A stretch of DNA of 64,000 bases, taken from contig WGOB01000008.1 of the NCBI GenBank assembly GCA_016124255.1, forward strand, positions 62,001 to 126,000, written 5' to 3'. A model generated the notes under the pieces. It saw nothing but the letters and a program-made list of their open reading frames with translations. It was not told the DNA's origin and did no database searches. Of this stretch, positions 33,375-41,575 are shown one piece after another (the first letter of the stretch is position 1; every line of letters starts with the position of its first letter). A program made the translations under genes and the position numbers. The DNA comes from Alphaproteobacteria bacterium (GTDB taxonomy: Bacteria; Pseudomonadota; Alphaproteobacteria; Caulobacterales; Aquidulcibacteraceae).

Positions 33375-34573
33375 CGCGTACGGATGAATTCGACGTCGCT
33401 GTAGTCGGCGGCGGCCCTGCGGGCGCTACGGCCGCGGAGGATCTCGCTCGCGCCGGCGCGCGCGTGCTGTTGCTCGATCGCGTCGGGCGCATCAAGCCCT
33501 GCGGCGGCGCGATCCCGCCGCGCCTGATGCGCGACTTCGCGATTCCGGAGACCCAACTCGTCGCCCGCGCCACGTCCGCGCGCATGATCGCACCGTCGGC
33601 CCGCGTGGTCGACATGCCGATCGAAGGCGGGTTCGTCGGCATGGTCGATCGTGAGCATTTTGATGAATGGCTCCGCCGACGCGCCGAGGACGCCGGCGCC
33701 GTGCGCGCTTCCGGGACCTTCGAGCGGATCGACCGTGACGATGACGGTGCGGCCAACGTCGTCTTCCGCCCGCAAGGCGCCCGGCGCAGCGACCAGGCCA
33801 AAACCCAATCCGTCCGTGCACGGATCGTCATCGGCGCAGACGGCGCCCGCTCCGCCGTCGCGCGCCAGGAAATCCCCGGCGCCGACCGCACGCCCTTCGT
33901 CTTCGCCTATCACGAAATCATCGCCAGCGACGGCGCCGGGCGCGGCTACGACGCCGCTCGCGCCGACGTCTACTACCAGGGCGGCCTGTCGCCGGATTTC
34001 TACGCCTGGATCTTCCCCCATGGCGACACCGCCAGCGTCGGCGTGGGCTCCGCCCACAAGGGCTTCTCGCTCCGCGGCGCGGTAGAGGCGCTGCGCGCGC
34101 AGTCGGGCCTCAAGGACTGCGCCACCGTGCGCACCGAAGGCGCGCCCATTCCGCTGAAGCCGCTACGTCGGTGGGATAATGGCCGCGACGTCGTCCTCGC
34201 CGGCGACGCCGCCGGCGTCGTCGCGCCCGCGTCCGGCGAAGGCATCTATTACGCGATGATCGGCGGTCGCCTCGCCGCGACGGCGGCGCAGCAGGCGCTT
34301 GCCACCGGAGAGTCGCGCGCGCTCGCCGGCGCCCGCGCCGCGTTCATGCGCGCGCACGGCAAGGTCTTCTTCATCCTCGGGATGATGCAGCACTTCTGGT
34401 ACCGCAACGACAAACGCCGCGAACGCTTCGTCGCCATGTGCCGCGATCCCGATGTGCAGCATCTCACCTGGCAGGCCTACATGAACAAGGAGCTCGTGCG
34501 CGCCAAGCCCGGCGCCCACGCGCGCATCTTCTTCAAGGACATGGGCCACCTCCTGGGCCTCTCCACCCCATGA
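33371..34573 (+). CDS. bchP: Geranylgeranyl reductase BchP
   Basis: FDVAVVGGGPAGATAAEDLARAGARVLLLDRVGRIKPCGGAIPPRLMRDF; ATGA overlap with preceding gene. Confidence 0.96.
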   Translation: MTRTDEFDVAVVGGGPAGATAAEDLARAGARVLLLDRVGRIKPCGGAIPPRLMRDFAIPETQLVARATSARMIAPSARVVDMPIEGGFVGMVDREHFDEWLRRRAEDAGAVRASGTFERIDRDDDGAANVVFRPQGARRSDQAKTQSVRARIVIGADGARSAVARQEIPGADRTPFVFAYHEIIASDGAGRGYDAARADVYYQGGLSPDFYAWIFPHGDTASVGVGSAHKGFSLRGAVEALRAQSGLKDCATVRTEGAPIPLKPLRRWDNGRDVVLAGDAAGVVAPASGEGIYYAMIGGRLAATAAQQALATGESRALAGARAAFMRAHGKVFFILGMMQHFWYRNDKRRERFVAMCRDPDVQHLTWQAYMNKELVRAKPGAHARIFFKDMGHLLGLSTP

Positions 34574-34583
34574 GCGCTGCGCC

Positions 34584-35072
34584 GTGAGCAGGGGCCGCTG
34601 GCGTCCGGTCGCGATTGCGGCGGGCGCCGCCGCCTTCGTGGCCGTGCTCGGCGCCACGATCACTGATCTCGGGCCGTGGTATCAGGCGCTGCGGACGCCG
34701 GCATGGAAGCCGCCCGACGCCGCCTTCGGCATGATCTGGACGACGGTGTTCGCGCTCACCGCGGCGTCCGGCGTCATCGCCTGGCGCGCCGCGCCGAAAG
34801 GCGCCGCGCGCGAATGGCTGATCGGGCTCTTTGCGCTCAACGGTTTCCTCAACGTCGCCTGGAGTCTTCTCTTCTTCCGTCTGCAGCGGCCCGATTGGGC
34901 GCTGATCGAAGTCGGCTTCCTGTGGGCCTCCATCGTCGCGCTCATCATCGCGACCTCGGCCCATGCGCGTCTCGCCGGCGTCCTGCTCACGCCCTACCTC
35001 GTCTGGGTGTCGCTCGCGGCAGCGCTCAATTTCGACATCGTGCGGATGAACCCCCCCTTCGGCCCGGCGTGA
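34584..35072 (+). CDS. tspO: TspO/MBR family protein
   Basis: TDLGPWYQALRTPAWKPPDAAFGMIWTTVFALTAASGVIAWR...FLNVAWSLLFFRLQRPDWALIE. Confidence 0.93.
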   Translation: MSRGRWRPVAIAAGAAAFVAVLGATITDLGPWYQALRTPAWKPPDAAFGMIWTTVFALTAASGVIAWRAAPKGAAREWLIGLFALNGFLNVAWSLLFFRLQRPDWALIEVGFLWASIVALIIATSAHARLAGVLLTPYLVWVSLAAALNFDIVRMNPPFGPA

Positions 35073-35341
35073 TGGCGGACTTCATCGCCAGCGGCCGCGT
35101 CGTCGACGTGATTTTGATCGTCATCGCCATCGAGGCGCTGGCGCTCGTCCTCTATCGCCGCACCGACCGAACGCGCTTCGGCCTCGTCGCCATCGCGCTC
35201 GCGCTGGGCCCCGGCGTCTTTCTGCTGCTTGCGTTGCGCGCCGCATTGGTCGGCGATCATTGGGCCTGGGTGGCGCTCTGGCTCGGCGCGTCCTTCCCCG
35301 TGCACCTGCTCGATCTGCGCCGGCGCAATCTGCGCCGCTAA
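35072..35341 (+). CDS. Small (89 aa) membrane protein, hypothetical, coupled to tspO
   Basis: MADFIASGRVVDVILIVIAIEALALVLYRRTDRTRFGLVAIALALGPGVFLLLALRAALVGDHWAWVALWLGASFPVHLLDLRRRNLRR; TGATG overlap with tspO. Confidence 0.75.
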   Translation: MADFIASGRVVDVILIVIAIEALALVLYRRTDRTRFGLVAIALALGPGVFLLLALRAALVGDHWAWVALWLGASFPVHLLDLRRRNLRR

Positions 35342-35350
35342 AGCAGATCA

Positions 35351-35389
35351 CGACAAAGAAAACGCATCGCCGACGCGTGCCGGCGATGC
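35351..35389 (-). terminator. Rho-independent terminator downstream of the cytochrome c gene
   Basis: GCATCGCCG-N8-CGGCGATGC; on the minus strand followed by GTTTTCTTTG. Confidence 0.7.
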
Positions 35390-35419
35390 GCAGGGGAGGA
35401 AACCAGGCTGACGCCTAGT

Positions 35420-35938
35420 TTAGTCGGAAGTGGTCTGCTTCAGATACGCGATCACATCGGCGCGCTGCTGCGCGTCGCGCAGGCCGACGAACGACATGAT
35501 CGTACCCGGAATGCGCTGCCGCGGGTTTTCCAGATAATTGAAGAGTTCTTGCTCGGTCCACGTGATGCCGGACGTCCGGTTCGCGTTGGAATAGCGGAAG
35601 CCAGGAACAGTCCCCGCCTGACGGCCGATAATGCCGTGCAGCGACGGGCCGGTGCGGTTCTGGCCGGCTTCCGGCGAATGGCAGGTCCGGCACTGTGCGA
35701 ACACGCGCTCGCCCGCCGCCGGGTCGCCGGTCATCTGTGCGCCGTTGTGGGTGATCTCGAGCGCAACCGGTTCCGCCGCAGCGGTTTCCGCCGGTGCGGG
35801 CGTTTCCGGCGCCGCGGTTTCTTCGGTCGCGGCCGGCGCGGCGTCCGTCTTCGCCTTGGTGGCGGGTTCTTGCGAGCAGGCGGCGAGGCTCAAGAGCGCG
35901 CCGCCGCACATCGCAAACATCATGGCTCGTAGCCGCAC
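35420..35938 (-). CDS. Cytochrome c2-type c-type cytochrome with lipoprotein signal and Ala/Pro/Glu linker
   Basis: Lipobox LSLAAC; linker EETAAPETPAPAETAAAEP; heme motif CRTCHS; LHGIIGRQAGTVPGFRYSNANR; distal Met region PGTIMSFVGL. Confidence 0.9.
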   Translation of the reverse strand: MRLRAMMFAMCGGALLSLAACSQEPATKAKTDAAPAATEETAAPETPAPAETAAAEPVALEITHNGAQMTGDPAAGERVFAQCRTCHSPEAGQNRTGPSLHGIIGRQAGTVPGFRYSNANRTSGITWTEQELFNYLENPRQRIPGTIMSFVGLRDAQQRADVIAYLKQTTSD

Positions 35939-36012
35939 TGTCGCCTCCCTGTTTTTGCGCGCCCAATGGGCGCGCTCGGATAGGTTATGTCAAGCCGAAC
36001 GCGGCGTGCTCG

Positions 36013-36030
36013 CGTCCAGCAGACTGGACA
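36013..36030. promoter_or_regulatory. PpsR/CrtJ-like operator in the divergent cytochrome c / DUF2236 promoter
   Basis: CGTCCAGCAGACTGGACA (CGT-N12-ACA; GTCCAG/CTGGAC dyad). Confidence 0.65.
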
Positions 36031-36084
36031 TAGTGTAACCCTCATTTTTACGATTCGAAAGAACCGCCGGATCACCGATTTATC

Positions 36085-37101
36085 TTGCATTCGCAACGCG
36101 CCATCGCGGGCGATGTTCCATCTTGTGCGGGCGATGCGCGCATGCTCGGCTGCGCCCTGATGCCGAAAATGAACGCCTATCTCGGCTGGCGGATCGACTT
36201 CGCCCACCCGCCTGGCGCAGCCGCCTTCGTTGGGCCGGACTCGGTCTCCTGGCGCGTCTTCAAGAACCCTGTCGCGCTCGGCGTCGGCGGCGTGGCGGCG
36301 GTGCTGCTTGAGTTCGCCGATGCGCGCATCCGCTCCGGCGTCTGGGATCATTCGACGTTCAAGCAGGATCCGCTCGGCCGCTCCGAACGCACCGGCATGG
36401 CGGCGATGGTCGGCGTTTACGGCCCTGCGGACGCCGCACGCCGCGTCATCGCCGGCGTCACGAACATGCACGCCCGCGTCGAAGGCCGTACCCCGTCCGG
36501 CGAACCCTACCGCGCCCTTGATGGCGCGTTGCTCGATTGGGTCAGCGCCACCGCCGGCTACGGCTTCCTGGCCGCTTACGATCGCTTCGTCGCCCCGCTC
36601 TCGGAGGCCGATAAGCGCCGCTATTACGCCGAGGGCGAACCTGTCGCGCGCCTCTACGGCGTGGAGACGCCGCTCCGCTCCGACGCCGACTTCGTCGCCA
36701 TGATGGAGACCCTCGCGCCGCGCTTTGAGCCGCACCCGATCGTCGCCGAGTTCCTGGCCATCATCGAGACTCGCCCGATCGCGCGGTCGCCCCTCGGCGC
36801 GCCGCCCCGTTTCCTTCGCCGCGCGCTGGCCCGCGCCGCCGTCTCGCTCTTGCCGCCGCTCGTCCGGGAAAAACTGGCGCTGGGGCAGCACTACGATCTG
36901 AGCGCCGCGGAGAAGGCCATGATCAAGGCGCTGGGCGCCGTCGCCGACCGCGTCTGCATCCACGACGCCCCGCCCGCAAGGGCGAGCCGCCGTCTCGGTC
37001 TCCCGGCGGACTTTCTCTACCGGAGCGCCAAGGCCCGGGCCCGTATCCTGTCGCGCTGGTCGCCCCCGACGCCGGCCCCTTTGCCAATGGCGGCCGAATA
37101 A
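36085..37101 (+). CDS. DUF2236 / MpaB-type oxygenase (rubber-oxygenase-like catalytic domain)
   Basis: VWDHSTFKQDPLGRSERTGMAAMVGVYGPADAARRVIAGVTNMHARVEG...YRALDGALLDWVSATAGYGFLAAYDRFVAPL; start uncertain (TTG 36085 or ATG 36142). Confidence 0.85.
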   Translation: MHSQRAIAGDVPSCAGDARMLGCALMPKMNAYLGWRIDFAHPPGAAAFVGPDSVSWRVFKNPVALGVGGVAAVLLEFADARIRSGVWDHSTFKQDPLGRSERTGMAAMVGVYGPADAARRVIAGVTNMHARVEGRTPSGEPYRALDGALLDWVSATAGYGFLAAYDRFVAPLSEADKRRYYAEGEPVARLYGVETPLRSDADFVAMMETLAPRFEPHPIVAEFLAIIETRPIARSPLGAPPRFLRRALARAAVSLLPPLVREKLALGQHYDLSAAEKAMIKALGAVADRVCIHDAPPARASRRLGLPADFLYRSAKARARILSRWSPPTPAPLPMAAE

Positions 37102-37226
37102 CAGCGCCCAAAGTGGGGGAGCTCCGCACTCCCCACGCGCCATTGACGCTGCCCGGGACGCCCGCTTATAAGCGCGCTCCCGTCCGCGCCCCCCGGCGCG
37201 GGCGACGATATCTGTTGGACCACCCT

Positions 37227-37541
37227 ATGTTTGCGATCATCAAGGCGGGCGGGCGCCAATACCGCGTGGCCAAAGGCGACGAGATCGTCGTTGAGAAGCT
37301 GCCGGGCGACGCCAAGTCCAAGATCGATTTCGCCGAGGTCCTGATGATCGGCGACGGCGACAAGGTCACTGTCGGCGCCCCGCTCGTCTCCGGCGCCAAG
37401 GTCGCAGGCGAGATCGTCGAGACCCGCAAAGGCGAGAAGGTCCTGGTGGTGAAAAAGCGCCGCCGCTCCACCTACCGCCGCAAGCGCGGTCATCGCCAGC
37501 ACGAGACCGTGGTGAAGATCACCAACGTCGCCGCATCGTAA
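37227..37541 (+). CDS. rplU: 50S ribosomal protein L21
   Basis: [28 protein letters not shown]...[25 protein letters not shown]. Confidence 0.97.
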   Translation: MFAIIKAGGRQYRVAKGDEIVVEKLPGDAKSKIDFAEVLMIGDGDKVTVGAPLVSGAKVAGEIVETRKGEKVLVVKKRRRSTYRRKRGHRQHETVVKITNVAAS

Positions 37542-37613
37542 TGAATCTGAGACTGTTTCGCCCCGCTTTCACCGCGTTTTGGCGAGACTGAAAGAGCTGA
37601 TGGAGAACGCGCC

Positions 37614-37880
37614 ATGGCGCACAAGAAAGCAGGCGGATCGTCCAGGAACGGCCGGGATTCGCCGGGCCAGCGCCTCGGCGTGAAGCGGTTCGGCGGCCAG
37701 CAGGTCAACGCCGGCGAAATCCTCGTGCGTCAGCGCGGGACGAAATTCCACCCGGGCCGCAATGTCGGCCTTGGACGAGATCATACGCTCTTCGCGCTTT
37801 GCGAGGGCGAAGTGCAATTCGCGGTCAAACGCCAGGCGCGCACGTACGTATCGATCGCGCCGCTTGCCGCGAAGACCTAG
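37614..37880 (+). CDS. rpmA: 50S ribosomal protein L27
   Basis: [62 protein letters not shown]. Confidence 0.97.
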   Translation: MAHKKAGGSSRNGRDSPGQRLGVKRFGGQQVNAGEILVRQRGTKFHPGRNVGLGRDHTLFALCEGEVQFAVKRQARTYVSIAPLAAKT

Positions 37881-37944
37881 GCGAACCCGTGTGAGCCCGC
37901 GGATCGCCTCGTAACGAAAGGCGATCCTGGTCCCGAAAGAAGTG

Positions 37945-37981
37945 CGGGGGAGCTGGATCGCCAGCTCCCCCGTTTTCTTTT
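37945..37981 (+). terminator. Rho-independent terminator after rpmA
   Basis: CGGGGGAGCTGG-ATCG-CCAGCTCCCCCG-TTTTCTTTT. Confidence 0.9.
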
Positions 37982-38006
37982 CCGCGCGACGTAAGGGACC
38001 ACGACG

Positions 38007-38597
38007 ATGACGCCGCGCCCGCCGCCCTACGGAGACCCTCCAGATCAGCGCCTCGCCACGCGCTATGTCACCCAGCGCCTGGTGTTGCGCCCGCTCGAAC
38101 TCACGGACGCGCCGCGCGTGTCGCGCTTCACCTCTGATCCCGCGGTCGCCCGCAATGTCGGCATGATCCCGCTGCCGCATCCGCGCATCTGCGCCGAGGG
38201 CTGGATCCTGATCATGAAGGCCCGCGCCCCGCTGGCGCGCGATTTTCCGTACGCGGTCGATCTGCCGGGCGAGGGGATGATCGGCTGCATCGGCGTGCAC
38301 GTCCGCGAAGCCGAAGGCCCTGCGCACGAACTCGGCTACTGGTTCGGCCGCCCCTATTGGGGCGAAGGCTTCGCCACCGAAGCCGCCCGCCGCCTGGCCG
38401 ACGCAGCCCGCCCGCTCGGCCGCGTCGTCGCGGGTCATTATCTCGACAATCCAGCGTCCGGCCGCGTGCTGGAGAAGGCCGGCTTCGTCTATTCCGGCGG
38501 CGTGGAGAAACGCTACTCGCTCGCGCGCGCCGCCAAGGTCGATACCCGGATGATGGCGCTCGACGCCGCCGCCCAGCCGGTGCGCGCCAGCGCCTGA
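38007..38597 (+). CDS. GNAT (RimJ/RimL-type) N-acetyltransferase
   Basis: RYVTQRLVLRPLELTDAPRVSRF...ELGYWFGRPYWGEGFATEAARRLADAA. Confidence 0.88.
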   Translation: MTPRPPPYGDPPDQRLATRYVTQRLVLRPLELTDAPRVSRFTSDPAVARNVGMIPLPHPRICAEGWILIMKARAPLARDFPYAVDLPGEGMIGCIGVHVREAEGPAHELGYWFGRPYWGEGFATEAARRLADAARPLGRVVAGHYLDNPASGRVLEKAGFVYSGGVEKRYSLARAAKVDTRMMALDAAAQPVRASA

Positions 38598-38635
38598 GTG
38601 AGACGGACGGCCAGCTTCCAGCCCGCGTCCTCGCG

Positions 38636-39313
38636 TCAGACCCGCGCCGCCGCCCGATCCAGGATCTCAGCGAACGCCGCCAGCCGCGGCGCGAAGCGCT
38701 CATCCGCGATTGCGCGCACCGGCGCCGGCGCCAGCGCCGGCGAGCCGGCGTTGAACGGCGGCGCGGGATCGTATTCGAGCGCAAGCTGGATCGCCTGCGC
38801 GACCTCCGGTCCGGCAATCTCATGCGCAAGGGTGAGCGCGAAATCGATTCCTGCCGTCACGCCGCCGCCGGTGAAGAGAGCGCCGTCGCGCACCACGCGG
38901 CCAGGTTCCGGCGTCGCCCCGAGCTTCGCCAAGAGCGCGTGATACGCCCAGTGCGTCGTTGCGCGCTTGCCCTTCAGGAGCCCCGCCGCGCCGAGGATGA
39001 ACGCGCCGGTGCACACGCTCGTCACGTAGCGCGCGCGCGCCCCTTGCGCGCGCACATAAGCGATCGTCGCCTCGTCCTCCACCGCCTGGTCCACGCCGAA
39101 CCCGCCTGGAATGCAGATCAGATCGAGCGGCGGCGCCGTCTCGAACGTCGCGGTCGGCACGAGCGATAGTCCGCAATCGGACGGAACCGGATCCATCGTC
39201 TTCGCCACGATGTGCGCCTTCCATCCCGGCAGCCGCGCCAGCACCTGCAGCGGCCCGGTGAAATCGAGCTGCGTGAGGTTGGGAAAGATCACGAATCCGG
39301 AATGAAGGCTCAT
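38636..39313 (-). CDS. DJ-1/PfpI family protein (isonitrile hydratase-like)
   Basis: FVIFPNLTQLDFTGPLQVLARLPG...LICIPGGFGVDQ...YVTSVCTGAFILGAAGLLKGKRATTHW. Confidence 0.88.
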   Translation of the reverse strand: MSLHSGFVIFPNLTQLDFTGPLQVLARLPGWKAHIVAKTMDPVPSDCGLSLVPTATFETAPPLDLICIPGGFGVDQAVEDEATIAYVRAQGARARYVTSVCTGAFILGAAGLLKGKRATTHWAYHALLAKLGATPEPGRVVRDGALFTGGGVTAGIDFALTLAHEIAGPEVAQAIQLALEYDPAPPFNAGSPALAPAPVRAIADERFAPRLAAFAEILDRAAARV

Positions 39314-40317
39314 GGCGTCTTGTCCTTGCTTTGGCTCGTGGCGAACCGCGCGCGAAATGCGCTCGGCGAGATCGAAAGCGTCCGCTGAAACGCGCGGTCG
39401 AGACGGCGGAGTGAAGCGAAACCGCAACGCAGCGCCACCTGATCGATCGGCGCCGTCGTCTCCACCAGCATCCGCCGCGCCGCATCGAGCCGCGCGCGTG
39501 CGACGAAAGCGGCGGGGCTGGTGTTGAGCGCGCGCGCAAACCCGCGCGTTAGCGAGCGCACCGACGTCCCGGCCGCCTCCGCCAGCCGTTCCACGCGCCA
39601 ATCCTTCTCGGGCGCAGCGATTACGGCGCGCGTCGCGCGCGCGAGGGCCTTGTCGGCGTCCGGCGCCGCCTGCGCGGCAAGCGCGGCCGAGAATTGCGCC
39701 TGACCGCCCGGCCGCACGCGATAAACCACATGGCGCCGGGCCACCGCGAGCGCGACGTCGCGTCCGAGATCGGCTTCGATCAGCGCCAACGCGAGATCGA
39801 TCCCGGCAGTGACCCCGGCGGAGGTCCAGAGGTTGTCCGCGCGCACGAAGATCGAATCCGCATCCACATCGACCTGCGGCCGAAACCGCCGCAGCGCCGC
39901 GATCGCGCGCCAGTGCGTCGCCGCGCGCTTGCCGTCGAGCAGCCCGCCCGCGGCCAGGAAGAACGCGCCCGTGCAGACGGATGCAATCCGGCGCGTGCGC
40001 CCCACGGCGCGCTGCGCAATCGCTGTGATGCGCCCGTCTGCGAGCGCCGCGCGCATGCCGTCTACGTCGCCGCCGACGACGATGAGCGTATCGACCCGCG
40101 CCAGCGCCCGCGCGGAGAGCGACGAGAACGCCCGATCCGCCGTCAGCGTGAGCCCGGACTCGCACGCGACCGGCCCCGCCGCCGCCGCCGCGATCGACAG
40201 TGTGTACGATCCCGGCCGCTCCTGGTTGGCGCCGGCGAACATCTGGTGCGGCCCCGCCGCATCGAGCGCCTGCAGGCCCGGGAAGATCAGAAACTGGATC
40301 CGGCGCGGCGTGGTCAT
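39310..40317 (-). CDS. GlxA-type AraC family transcriptional regulator (DJ-1-like domain + HTH)
   Basis: FLIFPGLQALDAAGPHQMF...SVCTGAFFLAAGGLLDGKRAATHW + AraC HTH LAEAAGTSVRSLTRGF...RCGFASLRRLDRAFQRTLSISPSAFR; ATGA overlap with downstream gene. Confidence 0.9.
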   Translation of the reverse strand: MTTPRRIQFLIFPGLQALDAAGPHQMFAGANQERPGSYTLSIAAAAAGPVACESGLTLTADRAFSSLSARALARVDTLIVVGGDVDGMRAALADGRITAIAQRAVGRTRRIASVCTGAFFLAAGGLLDGKRAATHWRAIAALRRFRPQVDVDADSIFVRADNLWTSAGVTAGIDLALALIEADLGRDVALAVARRHVVYRVRPGGQAQFSAALAAQAAPDADKALARATRAVIAAPEKDWRVERLAEAAGTSVRSLTRGFARALNTSPAAFVARARLDAARRMLVETTAPIDQVALRCGFASLRRLDRAFQRTLSISPSAFRARFATSQSKDKTP

Positions 40318-40459
40318 CGCCGCCACACTAGCGATGTCCCGCCAAGGCCAGAAGGTCATTCACTAGTCATTTTCGGCCAATCGCCCTGGTGTCCGATTTC
40401 GGCCAGTTCGGAGCCGATGAAGCGGGTAGACGGTCCGATACATCGTGAAGGAGAGAAAT

Positions 40460-40930
40460 ATGGCCCGCTTTCAGGTCGCCCCGATTTCACCGGCCGTCGT
40501 CGCCGCCGCCGCCCGCCGCCTCGCCGCCGGCGATCCGGCCGTGTCTCTGCGCACCGTTGATGCGCCGTCCGGCTATCCCTGCCGCCTCACCTTGCAGGAA
40601 GCCAAGCCCGGCGAGCGCGTGCTTCTCTTCCGCCACCGCCCGTTCGACGCGGTTACGCCGTATACGGAGGAAGGCCCGATCTTCGCCCGCCTGGACGCCG
40701 CGCCCGCGCACTTGCCGCCGGGCGCGCTGCCGGATTTCATGGCGCAGCGGAAGCTCCTCACCGTGCGCCGCTACGATCGTGCAGGGGCCATCGCCGGCGC
40801 CGAGGTCGTGCCGCCCGAAGCGTGCGCCGAGACGATTGCGCATGCGCTTGAGCATGCGAACGTCGATTACGTCCACGTCCGCAACGCCGGTTATGGCTGC
40901 TTCCTGTTTCGCGCCGATCGCGCCGCGTGA
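40460..40930 (+). CDS. DUF1203 domain-containing protein
   Basis: GYPCRLTLQEAKPGERVLLFRHRPFDAVTPYTEEGPIFAR...YVHVRNAGYGCFLFRA. Confidence 0.82.
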   Translation: MARFQVAPISPAVVAAAARRLAAGDPAVSLRTVDAPSGYPCRLTLQEAKPGERVLLFRHRPFDAVTPYTEEGPIFARLDAAPAHLPPGALPDFMAQRKLLTVRRYDRAGAIAGAEVVPPEACAETIAHALEHANVDYVHVRNAGYGCFLFRADRAA

Positions 40931-40934
40931 GCCC

Positions 40935-41480
40935 TCAGCGCGGCGCGCGCTTGGCCAGTATGCGCTGCAGCGTGCGGCGGTGCATGTTCAGTCGCCGCGC
41001 CGTCTCAGAGACGTTGTGCCCGCAGAGTTCGTAGACGCGCTGGATATGCTCCCAGCGCACGCGATCCGCGCTCATCGGATTGTCCGGCGGCGCCGGCTTG
41101 TCCGACGGCGGCGCAAGCAGCGCCTTCACCACGTCGTCGGCGTCCGCGGGCTTCGGCAGATAGTCCACCGCCCCGGCCTTCACCGCCGCCACCGCAGTGG
41201 CGATCGCGCCATACCCCGTGAGCATGATCACGCGGCAATCCGGCCGTTTCTTGTGCAGTAATTCCACGACGGCGAGTCCGGAGCCGTCCTCCAGCCGCAG
41301 ATCCAGCACCGCATACGCCGGCGCCTGCTGATGAACCGCCTCTGACGCCTCGGCCACCGAGCCGGCCTGCGCCACGTCGAAGCCGCGCTGTTCCAGCGCG
41401 CGGGCCATGCGCTGACGAAACGGCGCGTCGTCGTCGAGCAGGAGGAGGGATACGTCCCCGGGCGGAGCGGAGAGAGTCAT
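40935..41480 (-). CDS. regA: RegA/PrrA/ActR-type photosynthetic response regulator
   Basis: LLLDDDAPFRQRMARALEQRGF...YAVLDLRLEDGSGLAVVE...MLTGYGAIATAVAAVKAGAVDYLPKPADADDV...ENPMSADRVRWEHIQRVYELCGxNVSETARRLNMHRRTLQRILAKRAPR-type C-terminus. Confidence 0.95.
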   Translation of the reverse strand: MTLSAPPGDVSLLLLDDDAPFRQRMARALEQRGFDVAQAGSVAEASEAVHQQAPAYAVLDLRLEDGSGLAVVELLHKKRPDCRVIMLTGYGAIATAVAAVKAGAVDYLPKPADADDVVKALLAPPSDKPAPPDNPMSADRVRWEHIQRVYELCGHNVSETARRLNMHRRTLQRILAKRAPR

Positions 41481-41575
41481 GACCTTGAGTTTACAGCATT
41501 CCCACAACAATCAAATCGAATCTCTACGCTGTTAACCATGCTTGCGGATCACAAACGCTGCGGTCGCGATCGCGT

